Shown: positions 17,049 through 25,609 of the stretch, piece after piece
Position numbering within the stretch: position 1 is the stretch's first letter
Layout of the letters: every line of letters begins with the position of its first letter
Assembly (NCBI RefSeq): GCF_902859935.1
Contig: NZ_CADIKI010000003.1
Location: forward strand, 248,001 to 312,000
Direction: 5' to 3'
Source: Paraburkholderia fynbosensis
GTDB taxonomy: Bacteria; Pseudomonadota; Gammaproteobacteria; Burkholderiales; Burkholderiaceae
Length of the DNA stretch: 64,000 nucleotides
Notes under the pieces: model-generated
What the model was told of the DNA's origin: nothing
Databases searched by the model: none
What the model saw: the letters and a program-made list of their open reading frames with translations, nothing else
Program-made: the position numbers and the translations under genes

Positions 17049-20000
17049 CTAGCGGAAAATATTGCGCTGATACAGCGCCACGTTCCTGATGCCGAATGCA
17101 CCGCACGCGTTCGGGTCGGCAAGCGTCATTTGCAGCCCCTTCACCTTTCCGAGCGTGAGCCAGCGAGGATACGCGTCCAGCGGGACGATCAGCACTCCGT
17201 CGTCGGCCGTGAAGGTCAGATGGGCTGCGTCGGCCGGACCCTGTTGCTGGTCGCCCCACCATGCTATTTTGAATCGCGGCGTCGCGCGGCGGTCCACGCA
17301 GGAAAACTCGAAACGAAGCATGCCTGCGGAATGACCGGACACGCCAAGCGAGGACAGGTCGAAGCTCAATTGCGAATTGCCGCCGGTGACCTTATAGAGG
17401 CCGGCTTCCTGAGCCAGATCGCGCAAGGTCGGGGCCGGCGCGTCGAGCGACGCGACCCGTGTCATTTTCTTCGACAGCGATTTGTCCGAACGTCCCCAGG
17501 CCACCGGAATCTTGCCCAGCTCAGGCGTCGCGAACGACGCATCCTGCAACGTCAACCGGTACTCCGCTTGCAGCGCGGGTTCAAGCGTCGCGTCGACGAC
17601 GCCGGGATACCCTGCCTGTGCAGGATCGAGCGTGCCACCGTCGAGCCAGATCGCATGCTGTTCGGCGGATATCTTCGTGACGCTGCGTGTCTCGCCGTTG
17701 CGCAAACGAACCGGCGTGCCCGGCGCGAACGCGACCATTGGCGTGCTCGGGTCTAGCGACAATGCGGCTTCGCTACGGCTGACGCCTCTGTCCCACTTAT
17801 CGTCCGTCAGGTTGCGTATTCCAGCCGTGAACCGGTGTCCCTGCTGCGCGATCATCGCCGGTGCGCTCAAGCCGAGAATGACGCCGTCCGCCCACACCGG
17901 CGTGTAGTGATCCATCACGAACCGGTACAGCACGGGGTCTCGCAATGCGAGTCCGCCGCCGTCATACGTAATGTTGTCCGCCGACAGCAGCGCGATGCTG
18001 GGCAAATCGCGCTCCAGCCTCGCGACCGCTTGCTGTTGCTGCCGAACCGGCGCCATGTTGTATGCCGCCGTGACGGGCATCGTCACCGGCCGGCCGAAAT
18101 AGAAAGTCTGTGCGTTGTGCGAGGTCAGATCGAGGTAGCCCACGCCCGGCGCGAGCTTGCTATTGAGCAGCGTGTTGAGCTTGACGAGCCGCGCCCATTG
18201 CTCGTCCTGCACCATCCCCTGGCCGACGTTAGGCATCCCCCAATCCACACCGTTTTTCATTGGCAACACGGGAATGGACGGCGCCGCGGAGAACACCGCC
18301 GTGTAAAACGCCAGGGTCGTGTAATTCAGCGTCGCGCTCATTCCCGCGACGAGCACGATCAATGCAGTGCGGTTGAACCGCAGCGTCGAGTGCCACGCGA
18401 CGACCGGAATCAGTACCGACCAGCCGAAAATGGCCGCGAGCCCCGCACGGGACATATCGCCCGCATCGATGCGTCCCATCGAATAAGGCGTCAGCAGCAG
18501 CGCGAACAGCATCACGACCACAGCCGGCAAGAACGCCGCACTGCGTGTGGCGCGATTCCTGATGCCGGTGTAGACCATGATCAAACAGAAAGCGGGCGCG
18601 CCGAGCCACAACATCCGGATCGTTTCGAAAACCAGGCCGGACTTCGGGCTGCCGGGATTCCAGCTGATCTCCCACGGAATACCATACGCGACCTGATTGA
18701 TCGGACCATTGTCGAGTACATAGCGGATCGCGCCGATCAACATGGCGCCCAACGGGGTCACCACCGCGAGCACGAGCAGCACGACGCAGACCGTCGCGAG
18801 CGTCTTCCAGCCTTCGCGCTCGCCATCCCGCCACATGCGCCATACCGCTTCGAGCGCGAGGATGCCGGACGCGGCGGCGAGCAGCAGACCCGCGGGCGGC
18901 ACGCCCAGCACCACGATCGTCGCGCTCACGAGCCACACCGCGAGCCAGCGGGCCGGCCGCGCTCGCAGCGAACTGCTGAACCACAGGCACATGAACGGCG
19001 TGAAAAACAGAAAAGCCGTTCTGCCGCCGATGAAGAACGTCGAAACCAGCGCCAGCCCCAGGCTGCCGGAAAACCTATAAAGCGCAAAGAAAGCAACGAG
19101 CGCGAGCAGCGTCGAACTCAGCCGGGTCGCATCGAAAATACTCGTCGCCGTGCCGTCGTAGAACACGACCGACAGCAGTCCGGGCAGATCGTCCTCCATG
19201 AAGCCGTGAGGAGAGATATAGCCGACATACGGCACCACACCCTTCAGATACGACCACCAGCCGAGCAGGTTCTGGCCGAACTCGTAGTCGTTCGGCGCCA
19301 GCGACGGGCCGAGCGTGTTGCCAAACTTGAATGCGATCAGGAGGCCAAACAAGGCGAGCGGCGAGAAAAGGACTTTGTAGCTCTGCCGCTCGTCGCGGCA
19401 ATAGCCGACATAGCGCCGGAAAACATCGATGACGCCCGCGACGGCCAACGCAATCACGAGCCCCTTCAACGCCCAGGTCGTCGGGTATTTGGTGAGCGCT
19501 CCGTCAGGCAGCGCGAGCCGCGCCGGATACAGCGCCAGGAAAAACAGCGGCAAGCCCAACTGGCCGATCAGGATGCTTTTTGGCAAGACGCGCAACGTCA
19601 GTCGCGGCGTGAAGGCCGACGCCAGCACTGCAAGAAAGAGCACGCCGATCAGCAGATGCGATACCCTGGCGTAGCGTGTCACGTCCACATGGCCGCTCAT
19701 GCCCACCGGCAAGCGGCCCGTCGCGAGCGCAATTTCAAGCGGCACGAGTGCGATCAGAAACGCCGAGAACAGGCTCAGCCCGGTCAGCCATGGCGACACC
19801 CGCTCCGGCTTTTCCGCCTGCAACCACGCCGACACGCCGAGCACCAGCAAGCCCGCCGCGCAGACAAGCAGGATGGTTCGGTCGATCGACGCGCCAGTGA
19901 TCAGACCCGCGACCACCACCACTGACGGCACCGACCACCACAGCAACTGTTCCGCAAGATCACGCGCATATGACCCCTGCGTGGCGTGGTTCTTCAGGGT

Positions 20001-20234
20001 CCTGATCTGCGCCGACAGAAAGGCGAGACCACCGAGCAGCACCGCCATGAAAAACAGTGGCGCGAACAGATCCTGAAACTTCGTATTCGCGCTCCAGGTG
20101 ATGCTCCCGACGATGAAATCCGCGTACGCCGGCGCCAGCGTCAAGCGAAGACCCAGCGCCAGGGCGGCTGCGGCCAGAGAGGCCGACGCCACCACCACGC
20201 TCGTTTTTTCTGTGTTTGTCAGTTGGTTTGGCAT
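17049..20234 (-). CDS. Large polytopic membrane protein, possible GT-C glycosyltransferase
   Basis: 1061-aa protein. Roughly residues 10-660 contain many hydrophobic segments (I count at least 15), followed by a soluble C-terminal region of ~380 residues that would face the periplasm. I recognise no named domain. The topology and position, 50 bp after a GT2 polyprenyl-type transferase and at the end of an operon with a small SMR-like carrier, match the third component of GtrABC/Arn-like systems: a membrane transferase that takes sugar from a polyprenyl carrier in the periplasm. That function is inferred from context. The long antisense frame over it is a GC artefact. Confidence 0.78.
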   Translation of the reverse strand: MPNQLTNTEKTSVVVASASLAAAALALGLRLTLAPAYADFIVGSITWSANTKFQDLFAPLFFMAVLLGGLAFLSAQIRTLKNHATQGSYARDLAEQLLWWSVPSVVVVAGLITGASIDRTILLVCAAGLLVLGVSAWLQAEKPERVSPWLTGLSLFSAFLIALVPLEIALATGRLPVGMSGHVDVTRYARVSHLLIGVLFLAVLASAFTPRLTLRVLPKSILIGQLGLPLFFLALYPARLALPDGALTKYPTTWALKGLVIALAVAGVIDVFRRYVGYCRDERQSYKVLFSPLALFGLLIAFKFGNTLGPSLAPNDYEFGQNLLGWWSYLKGVVPYVGYISPHGFMEDDLPGLLSVVFYDGTATSIFDATRLSSTLLALVAFFALYRFSGSLGLALVSTFFIGGRTAFLFFTPFMCLWFSSSLRARPARWLAVWLVSATIVVLGVPPAGLLLAAASGILALEAVWRMWRDGEREGWKTLATVCVVLLVLAVVTPLGAMLIGAIRYVLDNGPINQVAYGIPWEISWNPGSPKSGLVFETIRMLWLGAPAFCLIMVYTGIRNRATRSAAFLPAVVVMLFALLLTPYSMGRIDAGDMSRAGLAAIFGWSVLIPVVAWHSTLRFNRTALIVLVAGMSATLNYTTLAFYTAVFSAAPSIPVLPMKNGVDWGMPNVGQGMVQDEQWARLVKLNTLLNSKLAPGVGYLDLTSHNAQTFYFGRPVTMPVTAAYNMAPVRQQQQAVARLERDLPSIALLSADNITYDGGGLALRDPVLYRFVMDHYTPVWADGVILGLSAPAMIAQQGHRFTAGIRNLTDDKWDRGVSRSEAALSLDPSTPMVAFAPGTPVRLRNGETRSVTKISAEQHAIWLDGGTLDPAQAGYPGVVDATLEPALQAEYRLTLQDASFATPELGKIPVAWGRSDKSLSKKMTRVASLDAPAPTLRDLAQEAGLYKVTGGNSQLSFDLSSLGVSGHSAGMLRFEFSCVDRRATPRFKIAWWGDQQQGPADAAHLTFTADDGVLIVPLDAYPRWLTLGKVKGLQMTLADPNACGAFGIRNVALYQRNIFR

Positions 20235-20284
20235 TGAACATCTCTTTCATCGCAGATCAGGCGCGTGCGAGCCGCGCTAGCACT

Positions 20285-21094
20285 TCACGACGGGTTATAA
20301 GCGCCGAAGCACGCCTTGAACAAAACTTGCAACACCGAGAGATTGCCCTTCACGCTGCTGATCTTCGTGGGCACTTCGCCCTTTGGATAGCGACGCGTGG
20401 TCGCGACTTCGAGGCAGCGGTAGCCGAGCTTCGGCGCACGATACGACAGGTACGCGAGCAGCTCGTAGGTATCGAACACGTCGCGAAACGGCGCGACGCG
20501 CGGGTCGAGCAGCATCTTGCGGCTGTAGGCCCGGAAACCTTGGGTCGTATCGGTCCAGTGAAAACCGGAAAAGAGGCTGAGCATCGGCGCATGAATCAGC
20601 CGGATCGCCAGATCGCGCGACTTCGGCGTGTTCTCCGCGACGCCGCCGGACAGGTAGCGCGACGCCTGCACGAAATCCACGCCGCGCTTCAATTCTTCGA
20701 TGAAGCGCGGAATCGCGTCGGGATCGTCTTTGTCGTTTCCGTCGATCGTGACGATGCCCTCATAGCCCTGGTCCAGCGCGAACGCGTAAGCGCAGCGCAA
20801 CTGCGCACTCAGCTTGCCGGGCCCCGTCTTGCGCAGCAGCGTGTGCACGCCCTGGCTCTTCAGGAACTCGAGATCGAGCGAACCGTCGGTACTGCCGCCG
20901 TCGACGATGATCACATCCGCCGTGGCGTGAATGCCCAGCGCCGCCATCCGCTCGAGCAGATTGCGGATGCGCGCGCCCTCGTTGATTACCGGGATCACCA
21001 CACACCACGGACTGCGCGGCTCCGACGTGAGCTGAATTCTGAAAGCGGGCACCTGCCAGGCGGCGCGGGCCTCTTGGGACATATCGAGTTTCAT
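20285..21094 (-). CDS. GT2 glycosyltransferase, polyprenyl-phosphate sugar synthase-like
   Basis: 269-aa inverting transferase similar in motif layout to dolichyl-phosphate-mannose synthase. Residues ~30-60 have VVIPVINEGARI and VIIVDGGSTDGS, then a metal-binding IDGNDKDDPD near 115 and GFRAYSRKML near 182. No C-terminal membrane pair is obvious, unlike the GT2 at the head of the operon. It would load a sugar onto undecaprenyl phosphate at the cytoplasmic face. It is 24 bp after the SMR-like carrier gene and 50 bp before the large membrane protein, consistent with a carrier-loading step in the same pathway. Confidence 0.83.
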   Translation of the reverse strand: MKLDMSQEARAAWQVPAFRIQLTSEPRSPWCVVIPVINEGARIRNLLERMAALGIHATADVIIVDGGSTDGSLDLEFLKSQGVHTLLRKTGPGKLSAQLRCAYAFALDQGYEGIVTIDGNDKDDPDAIPRFIEELKRGVDFVQASRYLSGGVAENTPKSRDLAIRLIHAPMLSLFSGFHWTDTTQGFRAYSRKMLLDPRVAPFRDVFDTYELLAYLSYRAPKLGYRCLEVATTRRYPKGEVPTKISSVKGNLSVLQVLFKACFGAYNPS

Positions 21095-21118
21095 TGAAGT
21101 CTGTGATCCATTTTTATT

Positions 21119-21475
21119 TCACGCTACGCGGGCCGTGATCAGTGCAACGCCCGCGATGATGAACAAGATCCCCGCGCCGACGGTCCAGGGAAAAGGTTCA
21201 CGGAATATCACCACCGACAGGATCGCCACGGTCGCGATCGCGCCGGCGGTCAGTACCGGTTGAGCAACGTTCAGCGGCAGCCTGCCGAGCGCCGCCGCGT
21301 ACAGCAGAAAAGCCGCGCCGTACAACGCGAGACCGAGCCAGAAAGGTCCGTTCTTCAGCGCGCCGACCGGATCGCTGAGACTCGGAAATTGCCTTGGCGG
21401 CATCATCGCGATTTTCACCAGCACGCTTGCGGACGCATTCGACGCGATACCCAGCACCAGAATGAGCCATTTCAT
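21119..21475 (-). CDS. Small SMR/EamA-type membrane protein, probable lipid-linked sugar flippase
   Basis: 118-aa protein with four hydrophobic segments (about residues 3-22, 48-66, 74-92, 98-116), the size and topology of small multidrug resistance proteins and of ArnE/ArnF carriers. The start ATG overlaps the preceding stop as ATGA. A longer open frame reaches 21865 but its residues are the reverse-frame shadow of the upstream gene. Next to a polyprenyl-type GT2 it most likely moves a polyprenyl-linked monosaccharide across the inner membrane; drug efflux is less likely in this setting. Confidence 0.78.
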   Translation of the reverse strand: MKWLILVLGIASNASASVLVKIAMMPPRQFPSLSDPVGALKNGPFWLGLALYGAAFLLYAAALGRLPLNVAQPVLTAGAIATVAILSVVIFREPFPWTVGAGILFIIAGVALITARVA

Positions 21476-22305
21476 GCGGCCGTTCCGCCGTCGGCGCGGT
21501 AGCATCGAACGGCCTCGCCGACAGCGCGACGCACCGCGTCCACCGCTGAGCCGGATTTCGGCGCCAGCATTTCGATCGACACCACCTGCCCGGGCAACAA
21601 CTCGGTCAGCACCTCGGCTACCGCGCGATGATTCGTCCCGCCCTCGCCGAGGGTGACGAGATTCGGTTCGCTCGCGTGCACGTGGCCGATCAGGTGCGCG
21701 TATCGGGTGACGACCTCGCGCGCATCTTCTTCGTTGATCGTGACCGCACCCGTATCGAGTTGCATACGGATTGCCGGATGCGCGACCGCCTCCACGACCG
21801 TGGCCGTATCGCGGCTGTTCGTCATGAAATTGGCGCCGTAGCACGGCGGATTGGGTTCGAGACAAACGAACACGCCCTGCCCGGCAGCTATGTCGCCCAG
21901 GCGGCGGAAGAACGTCACCGCGATATCGTGCGCGGCATCGTCGGCAAGACCCGTGCGATCACGATTACGCGGCGACCCGAATACGAGCCGCTGTGCGCCC
22001 AGGCCCGAGCCGATCCGGCACACGGCGCGCAAATGCTCCAGCATCGCTTGCTGCGATTCGGCCGTGCCGAACAGATTCAGCCCGGTTGTCCCGAACAGCA
22101 GCGACTGCATCCCCGTGATTGCGATTCCGCGATCGGACCACCACGCGCGAACGCGTGCGATGTCCGCCGCCTCGGCGGTCTTCGGGTCCGGAAAATATTT
22201 GCCGGGCGCAACGTCGATCGCGTCGACGCGATGCTGCTGCAAAACGTCCGCGACCAGTTGGTCGTCGGCGACTTCCCAGGCGATGTTCGAAATGGCGATT
22301 CTCAT
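21472..22305 (-). CDS. Sugar phosphate isomerase/epimerase-like TIM-barrel protein
   Basis: 277-aa protein of the xylose-isomerase-like (AP endonuclease 2) fold. The N-terminus reads MRIAISNIAWEV; metal-ligand-type residues appear in FVCLEPNPP near residue 150, MQLDTGAV near 185, GHVHASEPN near 212 and VSIEMLAPK near 245, the E/D/H/E pattern of the family. The ATG at 22305 overlaps the stop of the upstream SDR gene by 4 bp and the stop overlaps the carrier gene start by 4 bp. It probably isomerises or epimerises the sugar made by the adjacent SDR and FAD enzymes. Confidence 0.82.
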   Translation of the reverse strand: MRIAISNIAWEVADDQLVADVLQQHRVDAIDVAPGKYFPDPKTAEAADIARVRAWWSDRGIAITGMQSLLFGTTGLNLFGTAESQQAMLEHLRAVCRIGSGLGAQRLVFGSPRNRDRTGLADDAAHDIAVTFFRRLGDIAAGQGVFVCLEPNPPCYGANFMTNSRDTATVVEAVAHPAIRMQLDTGAVTINEEDAREVVTRYAHLIGHVHASEPNLVTLGEGGTNHRAVAEVLTELLPGQVVSIEMLAPKSGSAVDAVRRAVGEAVRCYRADGGTAA

Positions 22306-23096
22306 GCCTTCCCCGCCGATTCGACTGCGGCCTTCAGCGGCTCGGATTGCGCATAAGAGCGCACGGCCTGAATGGTTTCGCGCTTGCTGTACTGATACGA
22401 GCCCGTGGCCCCGAACAGACCGGCGTGCACGGTACGGAAGTCGTAGCTGGCGGGGTGCGTCACCGTCGCCTGATCGAACGGTTTGCCAAAGCCGGCTTCC
22501 GAGACCTCTGCCACGGTGAGCGGCTCGGCGGTCAGATGCACGAGCTTCAGACCGGCCGCGAGAGCGGTCTGGATGTCGTCCCAAAGGTTCACCATCGGAT
22601 AGAACTGGAACGAGCCCCGGCTATCGATCGCGTGCAGATTGTTGTTGTTCAGGAAATCGAAAATAACGTTCTTGCGCAGCCCCGGCCCGACGAGTCCAGG
22701 CAGACGAACGATCAAATGACGCGGAAAGTGCGACTCGACGAATTTCTCCAGCAAGCGCCGGTGCAGGCCATAGGCATGCAGACCTTCCTCGTCCACCGGC
22801 GTGTTCTCATCGACGCCAAGCGGATTGCCGAACACGTCGACCGTGCTGATCAGCACGAACGTGTCGCACTGAACCGTCGACAGATGATCGATCAGCCCTT
22901 CGATCTTTTCGCGGTCTGCTTCCGGTTGCGCATTCGCGATCCACTTCTGAGCGGGCGCTCCCGCACCGACTACGAGGCCAAACGACGACCCGCGGATCTG
23001 CTCGATATTGGTCGAACGGAATTGCGCATCGAAATGCTTTTGCTTCAACAGGGTCGATCCTACAAACCCCGTATATCCAATCAGTGCATCGCTCAT
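22302..23096 (-). CDS. NAD(P)-dependent sugar epimerase/reductase (SDR-like)
   Basis: 264-aa Rossmann-fold protein, shorter than typical extended SDRs. The nucleotide-binding motif is GYTGFVGST near residues 7-15, followed by an SDR serine segment VLISTVDVFG near 78-87 and a Tyr-containing region HAYGLHRRLLEKF where the usual YxxxK appears as YGLHR, so the catalytic Lys is replaced. That could mean altered chemistry or reductase activity. Both ends overlap neighbours by 4 bp (FAD oxidoreductase upstream, isomerase-like downstream), so the three are one translational unit. Confidence 0.78.
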   Translation of the reverse strand: MSDALIGYTGFVGSTLLKQKHFDAQFRSTNIEQIRGSSFGLVVGAGAPAQKWIANAQPEADREKIEGLIDHLSTVQCDTFVLISTVDVFGNPLGVDENTPVDEEGLHAYGLHRRLLEKFVESHFPRHLIVRLPGLVGPGLRKNVIFDFLNNNNLHAIDSRGSFQFYPMVNLWDDIQTALAAGLKLVHLTAEPLTVAEVSEAGFGKPFDQATVTHPASYDFRTVHAGLFGATGSYQYSKRETIQAVRSYAQSEPLKAAVESAGKA

Positions 23097-24232
23097 TTGC
23101 GTGTTCCCAATACTGTTTGCGTTGGCGAAGTAGAAACGAAGGTCTCTGCGTCCAGCTTCTCAAGCACGTCGTAGATGTTGTCGATCTTGCCGCCCAGGAT
23201 CGAATACAGGCCATCGGACGCGGCGTATTTCTCGAACAAGATCGGACGACCGTCGTCTCCTTCGTTCTTCACGAGAACCGTTTTGACCTCAAAGAGCGAT
23301 TCGACGTAACGCGCATCATAAACCGCGGGAAAGTAGCGCCCCACATCCCGCACCATGCGGTCCACGCGGCTGTCGCGCTGGTACTCGTTCAATCTCTTGT
23401 ACGGGTCCTCGCCGGGCGTGTCCATCCAGCTCGAATGCGGCGTGTAGCGTACGTGCGAGAGCGTATGAAGGCCACGGGCCGGAAACGGCATCATCGAGAA
23501 AAACGGACCGTCCATCACGGTCACGCCAAGCCCTCGCAATTCGGGCACGGTCTCGACCAGCGCCATCTCGGTGATCTCGTGTTTCAGCTTCGTTTGCGTG
23601 CCGCGAAAGTCGCCGGCGAACTGATTCAGGCCACTATACGTGCAGTTAAAGACATATTTGGCCTGCAGGGTTGGATGGTTCGCATCGTTGCACTCCAGCG
23701 CGAAACCTTCGTCAAGCCGATGAATGTGCTCGACTCGCGTGTTGAGCCTGACATCGATATCGAACTCGGCGAGCTCGCGCCTCGCCCAGTCCGCAAGTTT
23801 GGTGGAATCGAACGCATACTCTTCCACCAGAAACACCTGCTCGATCAGACGCGGTTCGAACAGATCGCGAATCTGCTGCGGAGCCGTTTCGAGGCTCGCG
23901 CCGATCTCGCGGCAAAACCGCTCGAATTGCCGCGCCGTCACTTTGGAATTGCGCCGCGCGATCGCGTAGACCTTGGTGAAGTCGCGCTTCACCACATCGG
24001 GAAAATCGTGGACGAAACGAGGCAGGTTGATACGGCTGCGGAACGCGGTCGTGAAGCTGCGCGGATAGTGATAGCCATTGTGGACGCGCGCCTGGTTGTT
24101 GTACGAAGCACGCGCCAGCAATGCCGGCTCGCGCTCGATCAATGTCACCGTTTTCAGGCCGCGCTGCTTCTTGAGGTAAATCGCGATCGCCGTTCCGTAG
24201 AAGCCACCGCCGATGACCACAGCATCTTGCAT
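23093..24232 (-). CDS. FAD-dependent oxidoreductase (DAO family)
   Basis: 379-aa protein of the D-amino-acid oxidase/glycine oxidase fold. The dinucleotide-binding motif VVIGGGFYGTAIA is at residues 5-17 followed by the acidic end of strand two (LIERE). ARVHNGYHYPRS near 48-60 is a distinctive family segment. Such enzymes occur in polysaccharide loci where a sugar or sugar amine is oxidised. Start is 19 bp after the GT2 gene; stop overlaps the SDR by 4 bp. Substrate unknown, but the setting indicates a nucleotide-sugar or lipid-linked sugar. Confidence 0.83.
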   Translation of the reverse strand: MQDAVVIGGGFYGTAIAIYLKKQRGLKTVTLIEREPALLARASYNNQARVHNGYHYPRSFTTAFRSRINLPRFVHDFPDVVKRDFTKVYAIARRNSKVTARQFERFCREIGASLETAPQQIRDLFEPRLIEQVFLVEEYAFDSTKLADWARRELAEFDIDVRLNTRVEHIHRLDEGFALECNDANHPTLQAKYVFNCTYSGLNQFAGDFRGTQTKLKHEITEMALVETVPELRGLGVTVMDGPFFSMMPFPARGLHTLSHVRYTPHSSWMDTPGEDPYKRLNEYQRDSRVDRMVRDVGRYFPAVYDARYVESLFEVKTVLVKNEGDDGRPILFEKYAASDGLYSILGGKIDNIYDVLEKLDAETFVSTSPTQTVLGTRK

Positions 24233-24251
24233 GAGCAGATCCTCCCTCTAC

Positions 24252-25277
24252 TCAGGAGGAGTGCATGGAGTCGTTCACATCCGCGCGGTGTGGCTCAGGC
24301 AATCTGACGTCTTCGATATTCAGTTTCTGGCGACGCGTCATCACGCTGCTCGTGAATTCCTGGGCAACATGGTACAGAGGACCCTCGTTGCTCAGTCGTG
24401 CCATTTGCAGGATGTATTCGCCAAGCACCAGCAGCACGAGCGAGATCAGAAAGAACATGCCGGATTGCTGCAGCGACAGCGTCACCCAGCCAGGCGCCAC
24501 GTTCGACTTCATCAAGCCGATCGCGATCACGTAGATCGAGTAGACCAGATTCGACACCGCACCAAACAACGAAAGCGCGGTCACGAGTCGCATCGGCGCC
24601 TTGGTGGTCGACACGAGCAGGCGGATCCCGCGATCGATACTGTGCGACAGGCGCTTCACTTGCGCGGCCTTGGGCAGCGCGCTGTAAGTCAGATTCACGC
24701 GTGCAAAACCACCGGTGGCCGGCAGATAGCGATAAGTCATCGCGGGCATCGGATGCTGCAGCATGAAATTGATCACGCGTTTGCTGAGCAGCCGGTACTG
24801 AGGCGCGTCTTTAGCCAGATGCACGCCGTTGGACCATTTGTACAACGCATTAAACGCGCTCAGGCAGGTGCGATAGGCCCAGCTTTGCACAGGCTGCTGT
24901 TCGTTCGCGGCGAATACGACATCCGCGCCGCTCGCGGCTTTGTCGAGCATGGTCGGCAGGAAGCGGATGTCGTCGGCCAACGGGTCGACGACCGCCACGA
25001 AATCGCCGAGAGCATTTTCCAGACCCACCCACGAAGCGGTATCCGAATCGACCTCTTTGGTCAACGCGTACACCTGCAGATTCGGCAAGCCGCGATCGCC
25101 CGCAAGCTGCTTGAGCGCGGCGACACTGTCGTCCTCGGACGCGTTGTCCACGACAATCAGTTCGTAGTCGCTGACAAGCGTGCTCAGGACCGAGGCTGCG
25201 TCCATCAGGATGGCTTCGATATCCCGCGCCTGATTGCGAACGACAAATACAACGGACAAAAACACCGGGAAAAACAC
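24252..25277 (-). CDS. GT2 glycosyltransferase with two C-terminal membrane segments (GtrB/ArnC-like)
   Basis: 341-aa transferase. The GTG at 25277 is chosen because AAGGAGG lies 6 nt upstream; the frame stays open to 25466 but that extension is not GT-like. GT2 domain: VVFVVRNQA near residue 10, LIVVDNASEDDS near 40-51, and an Asp pair in VAVVDPLADD near 90. Two hydrophobic segments near 235-255 and 268-292 anchor it to the membrane, as in GtrB and ArnC, which make undecaprenyl-phosphate sugars. First gene of the seven-gene minus-strand operon. Confidence 0.83.
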   Translation of the reverse strand: MFFPVFLSVVFVVRNQARDIEAILMDAASVLSTLVSDYELIVVDNASEDDSVAALKQLAGDRGLPNLQVYALTKEVDSDTASWVGLENALGDFVAVVDPLADDIRFLPTMLDKAASGADVVFAANEQQPVQSWAYRTCLSAFNALYKWSNGVHLAKDAPQYRLLSKRVINFMLQHPMPAMTYRYLPATGGFARVNLTYSALPKAAQVKRLSHSIDRGIRLLVSTTKAPMRLVTALSLFGAVSNLVYSIYVIAIGLMKSNVAPGWVTLSLQQSGMFFLISLVLLVLGEYILQMARLSNEGPLYHVAQEFTSSVMTRRQKLNIEDVRLPEPHRADVNDSMHSS

Positions 25278-25609
25278 TACCTGCCTCCTTGGCAATAACC
25301 TGGCCTGCGCGACACGCCTCCTTGAATCTCCGGCGTCGACATCGTGCAACACATTCGAACGGCACGATCGACATCTTTTACGGACGTGACAGAAGAGTGC
25401 AATGCGCAATAGATGCGGGCTTGGCACGGCTCTGGCCGCTTGGGCCGTCATGCGCGTTTCGTGCAAACAAAGTTGCGAAAGGACTTCCGGAACCTCGCCA
25501 GGCCGGAAAATTTGAGTCTAACTATGCCGTCACCGGCTCTTTATCGCAAGTTGTTTCAAACTGTAAGCAGACCCCGCAACGCTGCACACAGGCGTGTCCG
25601 CAAGCGCCG
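25278..25609. other. Intergenic region upstream of the modification operon
   Basis: 332 bp with no recognisable gene. It lies 3' of the glycosyltransferase ending at 25610 and 5' of the operon that begins at 25277, both on the minus strand, so it should contain the terminator of one and the promoter of the other. No clear hairpin terminator was found by eye. Confidence 0.5.
25521..25549 (-). promoter_or_regulatory. Possible sigma70-type promoter for the 25277-17049 operon
   Basis: On the minus strand TTGCGA (25549-25544) and CATAGT (25526-25521) are separated by 17 bp. Both boxes are imperfect. It would leave a leader of about 235 nt before the GTG at 25277. Confidence 0.3.

Noticed and set aside
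17835..19925. 696-residue open frame on the plus strand opposite the large membrane protein
   Set aside because: Arg/His/Gln-rich composition typical of antisense frames in high-GC genes; the opposite strand has a clear membrane protein.
21476..21865. Extended 248-residue version of the SMR-like carrier
   Set aside because: The extra N-terminal residues are an Arg/Gly-rich shadow of the isomerase gene; the ATG at 21475 fits the family size of about 118 residues.
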